Shown: piece by piece, positions 25,508 to 34,192 of the stretch
How positions within the stretch are numbered: the stretch's first letter is position 1
How the letters are laid out: the number at the start of each line of letters is the position of its first letter
From: DSWT01 sp035420085
GTDB lineage: Bacteria; Chloroflexota; Anaerolineae; B4-G1; SLSP01
Reading direction: 5' to 3'
Length of the DNA stretch: 64,000 nt
Assembly (NCBI GenBank): GCA_035420085.1
Contig: DAOLUH010000019.1
Span: 33,600 to 97,599 of the forward strand
The notes under the pieces: generated by a model
What the model saw: the letters and a program-made list of their open reading frames with translations, nothing else
Told to the model about the DNA's origin: nothing
The model's database searches: none
Made by a program: the position numbers and the translations under genes

Positions 25508-25520
25508 AAGAGGAGTGGAT

Positions 25521-26837
25521 GTGGAAGAACTAAAGGCGGCCCCGACCGAATCCATGACAATGGAGCATTGGGAGGATCAACTCGAAGAATCGTTAATTGG
25601 CACTGAACTTCGGCGCGGCGAACTCCGCGAAGGCGCTGTCCTGGCGCTCAAAGACGGCGGATTAGTCGTAGATATCGGCTCCAAGCGCGATGGCTTTGTC
25701 CCCCGCGAAGACCTGGAGAACCTCGAAGACAAGACCTTCACCGTTGGCGAAACCATCAACGTCATCGTCACCAAGTTCCGCGATTCCGATGGCAACGTCG
25801 AACTTTCCGTTTCTCAAGCCATGCTCCAGGAAGACTGGATCAAAGCTGAGAAGTTGAAGGAAGAAGAAACCGTTTACGAAGCGAAAGTCTTAAACGCCAA
25901 TCGCGGCGGACTCACCGTGGAATTCGGGCGTCTGCGCGGGTTCATCCCTATGTCACAGTTGATCGGTTTCTCCCGCATCCGGCAAGCTGCGGAACGTCAC
26001 CGCCGTCTACGCGCGATGGTTGGGCAAACGATTATGCTCAAGGTCATCGAGGTCAACCGGCGTCGCCGTCGGCTGATCCTCTCACAGCGCGCGGCGGCTA
26101 AGGAATGGCGGTCAGCGCGGCGCGAGCAGTTGATGGATGAATTGGAAGCCGGGCAGGTACGCCGTGGGCGCATCAGCCAGATCACCGATTTTGGCCTCTT
26201 CGTCAACCTGGGTGGGTTAGACGGTTTGGTGCACATCTCGGAGCTGTCGTGGGGCCGCATCGAGAACCCCCGCGAAGTCTATCACGAGGGTCAGCGCATC
26301 AAGGTCAAAGTGCTGAGCGTTGATCATGACCGCCAGCGCATTGCGTTGAGCATCAAGGCATTAGCGCCGGACCCGTGGGAAATCGCGCCGCAGAAGTACC
26401 ACGAAGGGACACTGGTGGAAGGGAAAGTCACCCAGGTCGTAGATTTCGGTATTTTCGTCGAGTTGGAGCCGGGCGTTGAGGGTCTGTTGCACAACTCCGA
26501 ACTTGGCGATGTGGAACAGCGCAACGAATTGCAGCCGGGCGCGCACATGCTGGTGAAGGTCATTCGCGTCGAACCCGACCGGCGGCGCATCGGACTGAGC
26601 GTCCGCCAGGTACGCCGCGACGAATGGGAAGAATGGTCTATTGCCAAGGCTGCCGAGGCGCAGGCAAAAGAACAAGCGAAAGCCACCGCCGAAGTTAAGG
26701 AAGATGAGGAAGACCTCGATGACGAATTGCTCGGCGAAGTCACCGAAGCATTTGACGAGATTGATGAAGCCGCCGAAATCGTCGTGGAAGGCGACGAAAT
26801 GGACGACATCGAGGCTGACGCCGAAGCAGAGGCATAG
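25521..26837 (+). CDS. rpsA: 30S ribosomal protein S1 (four S1 domains)
   Basis: A 438-residue protein with four S1/OB repeats. Repeat 1 starts REGAVLALKDGGLVVDIGSK; repeat 2 is VYEAKVLNANRGGLTVEFG; repeat 3 is RRGRISQITDFGLFVNLGG; repeat 4 is VEGKVTQVVDFGIFVELEPG. An acidic tail of about 60 residues follows. It binds mRNA and helps initiation. I placed the start at GTG 25521, five bases after AGGAG; GTG 25515 overlaps that AGGAG. It is 17 bases from infA downstream. Confidence 0.92.
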   Translation: MEELKAAPTESMTMEHWEDQLEESLIGTELRRGELREGAVLALKDGGLVVDIGSKRDGFVPREDLENLEDKTFTVGETINVIVTKFRDSDGNVELSVSQAMLQEDWIKAEKLKEEETVYEAKVLNANRGGLTVEFGRLRGFIPMSQLIGFSRIRQAAERHRRLRAMVGQTIMLKVIEVNRRRRRLILSQRAAAKEWRSARREQLMDELEAGQVRRGRISQITDFGLFVNLGGLDGLVHISELSWGRIENPREVYHEGQRIKVKVLSVDHDRQRIALSIKALAPDPWEIAPQKYHEGTLVEGKVTQVVDFGIFVELEPGVEGLLHNSELGDVEQRNELQPGAHMLVKVIRVEPDRRRIGLSVRQVRRDEWEEWSIAKAAEAQAKEQAKATAEVKEDEEDLDDELLGEVTEAFDEIDEAAEIVVEGDEMDDIEADAEAEA

Positions 26838-26854
26838 AGGGGAGAACAAACTGG

Positions 26855-27109
26855 ATGGGTAGCAAAGAAGAAAAAATCGTCGTCGAAGGAACGATCTCGG
26901 AGGCCCTGCCCGGAACCCAATTCCGGGTGCATCTTGATTCAGGGCACGAGGTTTTAGCCTACCTATCCGGGAAAATGCGCAAGTACTACATCCGCATCCT
27001 CTTGGGGGATCGCGTGCGCGTAGAACTCTCGCCGTATGACTTGACCCGAGGTCGGATTGTCTACCGCCACAAGAAGCTGCGCGGCGGTATGGAAGAAGAT
27101 GAGGAATAG
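26855..27109 (+). CDS. infA: Translation initiation factor IF-1
   Basis: An 84-residue single OB fold with the IF-1 signature (EKIVVEGTISEALPGTQFRV, KMRKYYIRILLGDRVRVELSPYDLTRGRIVYR). It acts on the 30S subunit with IF-2 and IF-3. It is linked to rpsA here rather than to the ribosomal-protein superoperon, and ends just before a bidirectional terminator. Confidence 0.95.
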   Translation: MGSKEEKIVVEGTISEALPGTQFRVHLDSGHEVLAYLSGKMRKYYIRILLGDRVRVELSPYDLTRGRIVYRHKKLRGGMEEDEE

Positions 27110-27130
27110 CGGTCGCTATTGAGAGAAAAT

Positions 27131-27160
27131 AAACGCCGCCCTGTTAGGGCGGCGTTTTTG
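27131..27160. terminator. Bidirectional intrinsic terminator infA/prmA
   Basis: AACGCCGCCC (27132-27141) and GGGCGGCGTT (27147-27156) form a perfect 10-bp stem around TGTTA, with T-runs on both sides. It serves the convergent infA and prmA operons. Confidence 0.93.
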
Positions 27161-27165
27161 TTGCC

Positions 27166-28071
27166 TCATCCTACGCCAGCGGCGACCTTGCGCGCGATCA
27201 AAGCCATCCACACGTCGCGCTGGCGGCGCTCGATCACCTGCAAGCCTTTTTCTGCTAACGTGGCCTCCACGTCAGCGGCCTGCTCCTCCAAAATCCCGGA
27301 AACCACCAACAACCCGCCGAGGCGGATGCGCGTCGCCAACCCAGAGCGCGCCATATCCACGATGATGTGCGCGAGGATGTTCGCCGCGACCAGATCGTAC
27401 GTCTCGCCGACCTCGGCCAGCGAGCCGTGCACCACCCGAATCTTATGCGCCACCGCATTGACGCGCGCATTGCGACGCGCGACGGCGACGGCGTTGATGT
27501 CGTTATCCACGGCGAGAACCTCGGCGGCGTCCAGCCGGGCCGCGACGAGGGCAAGAATCCCAGTGCCGGTCCCCAAATCCAGAACGCGCATCCCCGGCTT
27601 GACCAAATCTTCCAGGGCCTCGACGCACAACTGCGTCGTCGGATGGAGTCCCGTGCCGAAGGCCATTCCAGGGTCCATCTCTAGCATCATCTCCCCAGGT
27701 TGCGGCGTGTATTCCCGCCACGAGGGTTTGATCACCACGCGCCGCCCCAGATGCATGACAGGGATGCTTTCCTTCCAACCGGCAGTCCAGTCCCGGTCTG
27801 CAATCGGCGTGAATGTTGGCTCCGGGATAACGGGCCAGATGTGGTGCAGATGCCAGAGTCCTTCCGCCACCTGCTGCCGCCGCGCGGCGATGTCGTCGTC
27901 CACCACCAGGTAGGCTTTCACCGTTACGGGTTGGGTGGGATCGTGATCGCCCTTGCCCAGGTCAATGACGACGCCCTGCGGCGCGTACCGACTGAGGACT
28001 TCGGCGACGGCCTCCGCCGCTTCGGGGATCACCGTCACGCTGATTTCAAGCCATTCCAGAGGTTCCGCCAT
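27166..28071 (-). CDS. prmA: Ribosomal protein L11 methyltransferase
   Basis: A 301-residue methyltransferase. The N-terminal domain recognises L11 (MAEPLEWLEISVTVIPEAAEAV). The SAM-binding domain has MDPGMAFGTGLHPTT and VLDLGTGTGILALVAAR, then NILAHIIVD. ATG 28071 overlaps the dnaJ stop by one base; GTG 28074 is also possible. It is the last gene of the hrcA operon. Confidence 0.93.
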   Translation of the reverse strand: MAEPLEWLEISVTVIPEAAEAVAEVLSRYAPQGVVIDLGKGDHDPTQPVTVKAYLVVDDDIAARRQQVAEGLWHLHHIWPVIPEPTFTPIADRDWTAGWKESIPVMHLGRRVVIKPSWREYTPQPGEMMLEMDPGMAFGTGLHPTTQLCVEALEDLVKPGMRVLDLGTGTGILALVAARLDAAEVLAVDNDINAVAVARRNARVNAVAHKIRVVHGSLAEVGETYDLVAANILAHIIVDMARSGLATRIRLGGLLVVSGILEEQAADVEATLAEKGLQVIERRQRDVWMALIARKVAAGVG

Positions 28072-29198
28072 CACAGTCCTAGCGCTTCCTTCACGCGATC
28101 CACAAAACCCAATTTCTCTTCGACTACCACTTCGGTGCCCAGCGTACCGGCCAACTCCTGGAACAGTTCCTTCTGTTTGGACGATAGCCGCGTGGGAACC
28201 GCCACTTGCACCACGATCAACTGGTCGCCGCGCCCATTGCTGCGTAGGTGCGGAATGCCCAATCCGCGCAGGCGGAAGATCGCGCCCGACTGCGTCCCGG
28301 CGGGCACGGTGATCTGCCGCTCCCCGTCCAGCGTCGGCACTTTCACCGTATCGCCCAATGCGGCCTGCGCCACGTTGATCTGCATTTCAAGGATGATGTC
28401 GTTGTTGTGGCGCTTGAAGAAGGCGTGCGGTTTGACGTTCAGGGTGACGTACAGGTTCCCCGGTGGCCCGCCGCGCTCTCCAGGCTCGCCCTGTCCCGCC
28501 AGGCGCATCGTGACGCCGTCATCCACGCCGGCCGGTATGGTGGCCTTGATCTTCCGGCGTATGTAGACGCGCCCATTGCCGTTGCACTCGCGGCACGGTT
28601 TGGTGACGACAGTGCCTTTACCGTTGCAACGTGGACACGTCACAATGTTGACGAACGATCCCAGGAAGGTGCGCTGGGTATGCCGAACCTGTCCAGCGCC
28701 CTTGCACTCCGGGCACTGTTCCGCCGAGGTTCCCGGTTCGGCCCGCGAACCATTGCACACCGGGCACACTTCTTGACGCTGCACATCCACGTCCTTCTCG
28801 ACGCCGAAGACAGCTTCCTCAAAGGTGAGGTCGAGACTGCTGCGCACGTCGTTGCCGCGTCGTGGCCCGGTAGAGCGGCCTGTCTGCCCAAATCCGCCAA
28901 AACCGCCCAGGTTGCCAAAGACCTCGGCGAAAATATCGAAGGGATCGCGCCCACCGGTAAAGTCAAAGCCGCCGAATCCGTTGGGAACGTCCGTGCCAAA
29001 ACGGTCGTACATCGAACGTTTTTCGGCGTCAGAGAGCACTTCGTAGGCCGCGTTGACCTCTTTGAAGCGCTCTTCGGCGTCCGGCTCAGAGCTGACGTCG
29101 GGATGGTACTTGCGGGCCAACTGACGGTAGGCCCGCTTGATGTCTTCCTGGCTGGAATCCCGCGAAACACCTAAAACTTCATAATAATCTCTCGCCAT
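28071..29198 (-). CDS. dnaJ: Chaperone DnaJ
   Basis: A 375-residue type I J protein. The J domain has the HPD motif at 32-34, then a Gly/Phe-rich stretch, four zinc-finger repeats (CPVCNGSR, CPECKGAG, CPRCNGKG, CRECNGNG; the first has lost the usual final Gly), and the C-terminal substrate-binding domains. It stimulates DnaK ATPase. It follows grpE by 13 bases; dnaK is not between them as in many operons. Confidence 0.96.
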   Translation of the reverse strand: MARDYYEVLGVSRDSSQEDIKRAYRQLARKYHPDVSSEPDAEERFKEVNAAYEVLSDAEKRSMYDRFGTDVPNGFGGFDFTGGRDPFDIFAEVFGNLGGFGGFGQTGRSTGPRRGNDVRSSLDLTFEEAVFGVEKDVDVQRQEVCPVCNGSRAEPGTSAEQCPECKGAGQVRHTQRTFLGSFVNIVTCPRCNGKGTVVTKPCRECNGNGRVYIRRKIKATIPAGVDDGVTMRLAGQGEPGERGGPPGNLYVTLNVKPHAFFKRHNNDIILEMQINVAQAALGDTVKVPTLDGERQITVPAGTQSGAIFRLRGLGIPHLRSNGRGDQLIVVQVAVPTRLSSKQKELFQELAGTLGTEVVVEEKLGFVDRVKEALGL

Positions 29199-29211
29199 AC
29201 CCCCTCACACC

Positions 29212-29970
29212 CTAAGCAGCGCTTTCACAATCGCAGGCTTCTTCGTCGCTGCAACAACAGCTCTCTTCGACAGTCTCTTCAGTGATGACGTCCGCCGGTT
29301 CGGGCGATGGCGCAACTTCCACCTCCGGCGCGGGGGCAACGGAGGGCGCTTTGGCGACGACGACGGACGAAGGGCGCAGCACGCGATCCCCTAGCCTGTA
29401 CCCGGCTTCCACTTCGGCGACGATCTGCCCTTCTTCAAAGCCGGCAACCTCCTGGTAGAACACGGCTTGATGGTAGAGCGGGTCAAACGCATCGCCCGAC
29501 TGCACGACGATGGGCTGCACGTTCTCGGCCTCAAGGATGCCGGCAACCTTGCGCCGGATCAGGGCGATGCCGTCCAACCACGGCTGGCCCGCATAATCTG
29601 GCGGCACAACCCGGAATGCGCGCTCAAAATCGTCCAGGATCGGCAAGAAACGCGCCAGGAGCGCGGCGTTCGCCACACTGCGCCACGAAACCTGCTCGGC
29701 CTCCGTGCGTTTGCGGTAATTGGCAAAAGCAGCCTGAGAACGCTGCAAGCCGTCCAGATATTCCGCCGCTTTCTGTTCAACGTCCGCCAACTGCGCCTCC
29801 AGCCGGGCAATCTCTTCGAGGAGGGCATTGTCCGCCGCGACTTCTTCTGCCGCACATGCTTCCAAAATTTCCGGTTCGACGGTTATGTCTGCGGGAACCG
29901 TGCTCTCTGTGTTTTCAGTGCTACATTCTTCCAGTTCAGAGTCACATTCTGCGTGTACTTCATCTGCCAT
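29212..29970 (-). CDS. grpE: Nucleotide exchange factor GrpE with Cys-rich tail
   Basis: A 252-residue protein. An acidic N-terminal part (1-45) is followed by a long coiled coil (about 48-90), the GrpE beta-wing domain (AVFYQEVAGFEEGQIVAEVE, RLGDRVLRPSSVVVAKAP) and an unusual Pro/Glu-rich extension ending in SCCCSDEEACDCESAA. Most GrpE proteins stop soon after VVVAKA, so the last 45 residues, with five Cys, are an addition that might bind metal or respond to redox. It exchanges ADP on DnaK. Confidence 0.92.
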   Translation of the reverse strand: MADEVHAECDSELEECSTENTESTVPADITVEPEILEACAAEEVAADNALLEEIARLEAQLADVEQKAAEYLDGLQRSQAAFANYRKRTEAEQVSWRSVANAALLARFLPILDDFERAFRVVPPDYAGQPWLDGIALIRRKVAGILEAENVQPIVVQSGDAFDPLYHQAVFYQEVAGFEEGQIVAEVEAGYRLGDRVLRPSSVVVAKAPSVAPAPEVEVAPSPEPADVITEETVEESCCCSDEEACDCESAA

Positions 29971-30016
29971 AGTGATTCAATCCTCCACCAAGAGTTTTTC
30001 AAGATGTCGTTTGCGT

Positions 30017-31105
30017 TTAGGGTTGCGCTGCAAAATCGGGGAATGTTTCGCGGATGCCGGGCTGGTACATCTCATAGACCATCTCGCCGAGGATGTTCGC
30101 CACGAAACGCACCGCGGAAATGGTGCGCCCGTAGGGCATACGGATGGGGCCAACGACGCCCAGCGCGCCCGTGGCTATATCCGTCACGCCATAGCGCGCC
30201 AGGACGATGCTGCACGTCCGCAGCTCATCCCAGCGCCCCTCCCCGCCGATGAGAACGCGCACGCTGCCAATGCCGACGGCCGGGGTCAGCGTCTCGGAGA
30301 GCACGGCCTGGAGGAGGCTACGCTCTTCCAACACCCGCACGACCGACGTTGAGGCGACGTCGCCTTCGACAAATTCCGGTTCCTGGAGCAATTCAGAAAG
30401 CCCGTGTTGGTAGATTTCGTCCGAGGGCATACCCTCCGCGTTGTGCATGATCGAAGCGATCAACCGCGCGATGTCCGCCTCCAGAGAAGGCAGCTCGCCG
30501 ATACGCGCTTCGATCTCCGTCACGCTCAACCCGGCGAAAATCTGGTTCAACCGGTCGGCGGCGTCGCGCAGCGCCGTCTGTGTCATCGGCTCCGAAAGCG
30601 CCAACATCTGCTGCTCGACCATCCCGCCTTGCAGTACGAGGATCAGCAACACCGCCCGCCCGTGCGTCAGGATCAGTTCGAGGTGCTTGTAGACCGGCTG
30701 CATGGTGCGCGGCGCAGTCACGACAGAGGCCCCGCCGGAGGTCCGCGCCAGCACCGAGGAGGCTAACGGCAACCATGCTTCGATGTGGTCGCGCGCCTGG
30801 TGGAACTGGTGGGCGATCCGGCGCTGCTCGGCCAGCGGGAGCGCCTGTTCTTCCATCAACCGCGCCACAAAGTAGCGGAACCCGGCTTCGGTGGGCATCC
30901 GCCCGGCAGAAGTGTGCGGCTGCGAGAGATAGCCCAACTCTTCCAGGGCCGCCATCTCGTTGCGGACGGTCGCCGGGCTGAACGTCAGGTTGTACTTTTC
31001 GACCAGGGTGCGCGAAGCGACGGGGACCGTTGATTCAACGTGTTCCCGGACGATGAGCTTGAGCAGCAAACCCTGGCGCTCCGTCAACTCTTGCGTTTCT
31101 GTCAT
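30017..31105 (-). CDS. hrcA: Heat-inducible transcription repressor HrcA
   Basis: A 362-residue repressor with an N-terminal winged helix (LTERQGLLLKLIVREHVEST, FSPATVRNEMAALEELGYL, HTSAGRMPTEAGFRYFV) and a GAF-like HrcA domain. It binds CIRCE in the leader just upstream and so represses its own operon until heat stress. First gene of hrcA-grpE-dnaJ-prmA; the ATG is at 31105. Confidence 0.96.
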   Translation of the reverse strand: MTETQELTERQGLLLKLIVREHVESTVPVASRTLVEKYNLTFSPATVRNEMAALEELGYLSQPHTSAGRMPTEAGFRYFVARLMEEQALPLAEQRRIAHQFHQARDHIEAWLPLASSVLARTSGGASVVTAPRTMQPVYKHLELILTHGRAVLLILVLQGGMVEQQMLALSEPMTQTALRDAADRLNQIFAGLSVTEIEARIGELPSLEADIARLIASIMHNAEGMPSDEIYQHGLSELLQEPEFVEGDVASTSVVRVLEERSLLQAVLSETLTPAVGIGSVRVLIGGEGRWDELRTCSIVLARYGVTDIATGALGVVGPIRMPYGRTISAVRFVANILGEMVYEMYQPGIRETFPDFAAQP

Positions 31106-31184
31106 TCGTATCTCACCCGCTGTTTTCCCACGCTTGACCTGTAATTGTTGCGTAAAACGTGAAACGTAAAACGCGCCCCGAGTA

Positions 31185-31211
31185 TTAGCACTCGTAAGAA
31201 CAGAGTGCTAA
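31185..31211. promoter_or_regulatory. CIRCE operator
   Basis: TTAGCACTC-N9-GAGTGCTAA, a perfect match to the CIRCE inverted repeat, lies between the -10 box and the hrcA start, where HrcA binding would block transcription. Confidence 0.97.
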
Positions 31212-31224
31212 ATTCGATACATAA

Positions 31225-31252
31225 ATGATACCATGAAGAAGGCGCGTGTCAA
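31225..31252 (-). promoter_or_regulatory. Promoter of the hrcA operon
   Basis: -35 TTGACA (31252-31247), 16-base spacer, -10 TATCAT (31230-31225); the start would fall just before CIRCE. Confidence 0.85.
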
Positions 31253-31275
31253 TCTTCATCCAGGACGGTATAGGC

Positions 31276-31334
31276 GTAGTGGCGACTTCAGTCGCACGGC
31301 ACTCGATAACGGAAACGACTAAAGTCGTCACTAC
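31276..31334. repeat. Inverted repeat GTAGTGGCGACTTCAGTCG
   Basis: Arms 31276-31294 and 31316-31334 match at 17 of 19 positions. It sits between the hrcA promoter and the KDG kinase gene. The rest of this 293-base gap holds CIRCE, the promoter and a short GTAAAACGTGAAAC repeat near 31152. Confidence 0.75.
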
Positions 31335-31398
31335 ACACATCGTCGTTTTTGAGTACAATAGAGACATTGTACCACTCACTACAAGTCAGGAGGTTTTT

Positions 31399-32436
31399 AT
31401 GGTGAAAAAAGTTGTTACGTTTGGCGAGATTATGATGCGGTTGGCGCCGCCGGGGTTTCTCCGATTTGGACAGGCGCGCTCGTTTGACGTGATCTACGGC
31501 GGCGGCGAAGCGAATGTCGCCGTCGCGCTGGCGAATTTCGGTGTACCGGTCAACTACGTCACCCGCCTGCCCAACAACGATCTGGGCGAGGCGTGCATCC
31601 AATTCGTGCGCCAGTACGGCGTGGGGACGGATTACATCGTGCGTGGCGGCGAGCGATTGGGCATCTATTTCCTGGAGACGGGGGCCGCGCAGCGCGGCAG
31701 CAAAGTCATCTACGACCGCTCCAACTCTTCCATCGCCACGATCAAGCGCGGCATGGTAGACTGGCGGACAGTTTTCGCCGATGCGGACTGGTTCCACTGG
31801 ACCGGCATCACGCCGGCAATCTCCGAAGGCGCCGCCGATGTCTGCCTGGAAGCGGTGCAGGTCGCCAAAGAGCTGGGGCTGACCGTGTCGTGCGATCTGA
31901 ACTTCCGCGCCAAGCTGTGGAAGTGGGGCAAGAAGGCTGGCGAGGTGATGCCCGAACTGGTGCGTTACAGCGACATCGCCATCGGCAATGAGGAAGACGC
32001 GGACAAGGTGTTCGGCATCAAAGCGCCGGATGTGGACGTGTCGGCGGGGAAGGTGGAGGCCGAGGGGTACAAGTACGTCTGCGCGGCGCTGGCGGAACGC
32101 TTCCCCAACCTCAGCGGCATCGCCTTCACGCTGCGCGGGTCGCTCTCGGCGAGCCACAACACGTGGTCGGGTGTGCTGTGGCACAACGGCGCGTTCTACA
32201 GCGCGCCGGTTTACGACATCGTGCACATCGTCGATCGTGTCGGCGGCGGTGATTCGTTCGGCGCGGGGTTGATCTACGGCCTGCGCACCTACGGCGAGGA
32301 TGTGCAGAAGGCGCTCGACTTCGCTGTGGCGGCGTCGTGCCTCAAGCACTCGATCCTCGGCGACTTCAACCTCGTCAGCGTGGATGAGGTCGAAAAACTG
32401 ATGGGCGGCGACGCCTCAGGCCGCGTCTCGCGGTGA
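31399..32436 (+). CDS. kdgK: 2-keto-3-deoxygluconate kinase (PfkB family)
   Basis: A 345-residue ribokinase-fold sugar kinase. The N-terminal signature VVTFGEIMMRL and GGGEANVAVALANFG, and the C-terminal anion-hole motif DRVGGGDSFGAGL are PfkB hallmarks. The neighbouring aldolase gene argues for KDG as substrate, forming KDPG; this assignment is by context. ATG 31399 has AGGAGG five bases upstream. A -10-like TACAAT is at 31354-31359 but no clear -35. Confidence 0.85.
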   Translation: MVKKVVTFGEIMMRLAPPGFLRFGQARSFDVIYGGGEANVAVALANFGVPVNYVTRLPNNDLGEACIQFVRQYGVGTDYIVRGGERLGIYFLETGAAQRGSKVIYDRSNSSIATIKRGMVDWRTVFADADWFHWTGITPAISEGAADVCLEAVQVAKELGLTVSCDLNFRAKLWKWGKKAGEVMPELVRYSDIAIGNEEDADKVFGIKAPDVDVSAGKVEAEGYKYVCAALAERFPNLSGIAFTLRGSLSASHNTWSGVLWHNGAFYSAPVYDIVHIVDRVGGGDSFGAGLIYGLRTYGEDVQKALDFAVAASCLKHSILGDFNLVSVDEVEKLMGGDASGRVSR

Positions 32437-32442
32437 AATTTA

Positions 32443-32530
32443 TGCCACAGAGAACACAGAGCACTCAAAGGGTGCGTTGTCTGCAACGCCTTTCTCTGTG
32501 AACTCGGTGTCCTCGGTGGCTATTCTGAGA
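32443..32530. repeat. CACAGAG/CTCTGTG inverted repeat family, copy 2
   Basis: CCACAGAGAACACAGAG ... CTCTGTGAACTCGGTGTCC lies between the kinase and aldolase genes, in opposite orientation to the copy at 23243-23322, sharing 18 identical bases. Confidence 0.8.
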
Positions 32531-32542
32531 TAGGAGTAAACT

Positions 32543-33217
32543 ATGGCACGCTTTGATCGTATGACAGTGTTGAACAGAATTATGGAGTTGGGCCTCATCC
32601 CGGTGTTCTATCACGCGGATGTGGAAGTGGCCGCCAAAATTGTGGCGGCGTGCGCGGCCGGCGGCGCGACGGTGGTGGAGTTCACCAACCGGGGCGATTT
32701 TGCGCCGCAGGTCTTCCTGGAATTGAGCAAGCACTTCACCAAGGCCGATCCCAACATCATCCTCGGCATCGGCTCCATCGTGGATGCGCCCACGGCGGCG
32801 CTGTATATCGCCTACGGCGCGAACTTCGTCGTCGGCCCGAACTTCAATCCCGAAGTGGCGCGGCTGTGCAATCGCCGCAAGATTCCGTATGCGCCGGGCT
32901 GCGGCAGCGCGACGGAAATCGCCGAAGCGGAAGAACTGGGCGTGGAAATCGTCAAGGTCTTCCCTGGCAAGTCGGTGGGCGGGCCGGATTTCGTCAGGTC
33001 GGTGCTGGGGCCGTGCCCGTGGACGCGCATTATGCCGACCGGCGGCGTGGATGCCACGCAGGAGAGCATCAATGCGTGGTTCAAGGCGGGCGTGGCCTGC
33101 GTGGGGATCGGGTCGCAGCTCATCACCAAGCAGTACATCGCCGCGCAGGACTTCGAGGGGCTGGCGCAGAAGACAGCGCAGATCTTGCAGTGGATCCGCG
33201 AGGTGCGCGGGAAGTAG
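32543..33217 (+). CDS. eda: KDPG aldolase (2-dehydro-3-deoxyphosphogluconate aldolase)
   Basis: A 224-residue class I aldolase with a TIM barrel. The Schiff-base Lys is in EIVKVFPGK, and the substrate Glu in VVEFTNRGD. It splits KDPG into pyruvate and glyceraldehyde-3-phosphate, or KHG into pyruvate and glyoxylate. ATG 32543 follows ATAGGAG. With kdgK it forms the lower Entner-Doudoroff/uronate branch. Confidence 0.92.
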   Translation: MARFDRMTVLNRIMELGLIPVFYHADVEVAAKIVAACAAGGATVVEFTNRGDFAPQVFLELSKHFTKADPNIILGIGSIVDAPTAALYIAYGANFVVGPNFNPEVARLCNRRKIPYAPGCGSATEIAEAEELGVEIVKVFPGKSVGGPDFVRSVLGPCPWTRIMPTGGVDATQESINAWFKAGVACVGIGSQLITKQYIAAQDFEGLAQKTAQILQWIREVRGK

Positions 33218-33229
33218 GCGCGCATCTCA

Positions 33230-33661
33230 TCACCACGCCCCGCGATTTCTCGCGGGGCGTGATGATTCCTGAGTCTCCAACTTTAGGAAATCCTGGATTC
33301 CCATCACCCGGAGGCCAAAGCGAAAAATAGCCGGAAAGGCCGTCAAGCCGGTTTCTCTGTCAACAAACACTGGATGAATAAGCTCAAAATCCTGGTTCTT
33401 CCACCTTAGCGCGCAGCCCCCTTTAGCCGCGACATTTTTGTACCAGTCAACGTTTTTCCCGTATGTCAGCGCAATCACAAAACCATTCTGAAACGGTTCA
33501 GCAACAATCGGTATCCGGTACAGTGCGCCGCTCTTGCGCCCGGTATGCCCCAAGATGGCGAAATGGCCGAAGCGTTTGCCGGCAATGTGAATCAGCAGCT
33601 TGTTCGTCACATGCTTATTGATGACTCTGATTCGATCCAGCAAGGCTTGTTTCATTGGCAT
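33230..33661 (-). CDS. Deazaflavin (F420)-dependent nitroreductase-like protein
   Basis: A 143-residue split-barrel protein of the DUF385/Ddn family: HTGRKSGALYRIPIVAEP, then FVIALTYGKNVDWYKNVAAKGGC are the typical strands. Such proteins bind F420 or a related flavin and reduce varied substrates. The start ATG 33661 is five bases after the upstream gene's stop; ATG 33655 is an alternative. Its last codons include a strong hairpin (CACGCCCCGCGA/TCGCGGGGCGTG) shared with the end of eda. Confidence 0.8.
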   Translation of the reverse strand: MPMKQALLDRIRVINKHVTNKLLIHIAGKRFGHFAILGHTGRKSGALYRIPIVAEPFQNGFVIALTYGKNVDWYKNVAAKGGCALRWKNQDFELIHPVFVDRETGLTAFPAIFRFGLRVMGIQDFLKLETQESSRPARNRGAW

Positions 33662-33666
33662 TTTTA

Positions 33667-34125
33667 TCACGGTGAAGGCGTCTTTTTTCGTGGCGGCTTC
33701 TTCTTGATTAAGATAAGCTGTTGAATATCCTGCACATCTTGCTGGCACGTCAGCGGGTCAGCTACGCGGATATACATCCAGCAGCCATCATGGAGTCTCG
33801 GTGTTTCCACTAAGGCTTTCCGAACGAGCGCGCCAAAGGTATCAACCCTTGCCATCGCTTGCTCGATTTCCGACTTTCCCAGTATCACAAGAGTAGTGAA
33901 TGAGCCGTGCTCGGGGTACATTTCGCACAAGGGTCGTCCGCCGACGCGATGTTGCAGATTCCAGCCATACTTTCTCCCGCCGGAATTGAAGGTGGGGGTG
34001 ATACCATAAGTTTCTGCCAAAAAATGTCGCAAGGCGGTCCAGGCAGCGGCGATAGGCTGTCCGATTACATTGATCATGTCTGCATCAGATGGCTGGGTTG
34101 TGTTATCCATCATGCGCTCGTGCAT
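33667..34125 (-). CDS. DUF3788 family protein
   Basis: A 152-residue protein resembling DUF3788 (KYGWNLQHRVGGRPLCEMYP and GSFTTLVILGKSE). The function is unknown. ATG 34125 has AGGAGG six bases upstream. It lies five bases before the F420-type gene, so the two are one unit. Confidence 0.75.
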   Translation of the reverse strand: MHERMMDNTTQPSDADMINVIGQPIAAAWTALRHFLAETYGITPTFNSGGRKYGWNLQHRVGGRPLCEMYPEHGSFTTLVILGKSEIEQAMARVDTFGALVRKALVETPRLHDGCWMYIRVADPLTCQQDVQDIQQLILIKKKPPRKKTPSP

Positions 34126-34192
34126 AGTGTCCTCCTTATGGATCGTCAATGTATTTGACGCTACCCAACACAGGTTAACGAAGACTTGTTGC

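Noticed and set aside
31246..31398. Extended start of the KDG kinase
   Set aside because: The extension translates the CIRCE-adjacent palindrome; ATG 31399 has a perfect ribosome binding site.
33236..33275. Terminator between eda and the F420-type gene
   Set aside because: The CACGCCCCGCGA hairpin is strong but lies in the coding end of the minus-strand gene and lacks a U-run on either strand.
33667..34149. DUF3788 gene starting at 34149
   Set aside because: ATG 34125 has AGGAGG at six bases; the extra residues are not family-like.
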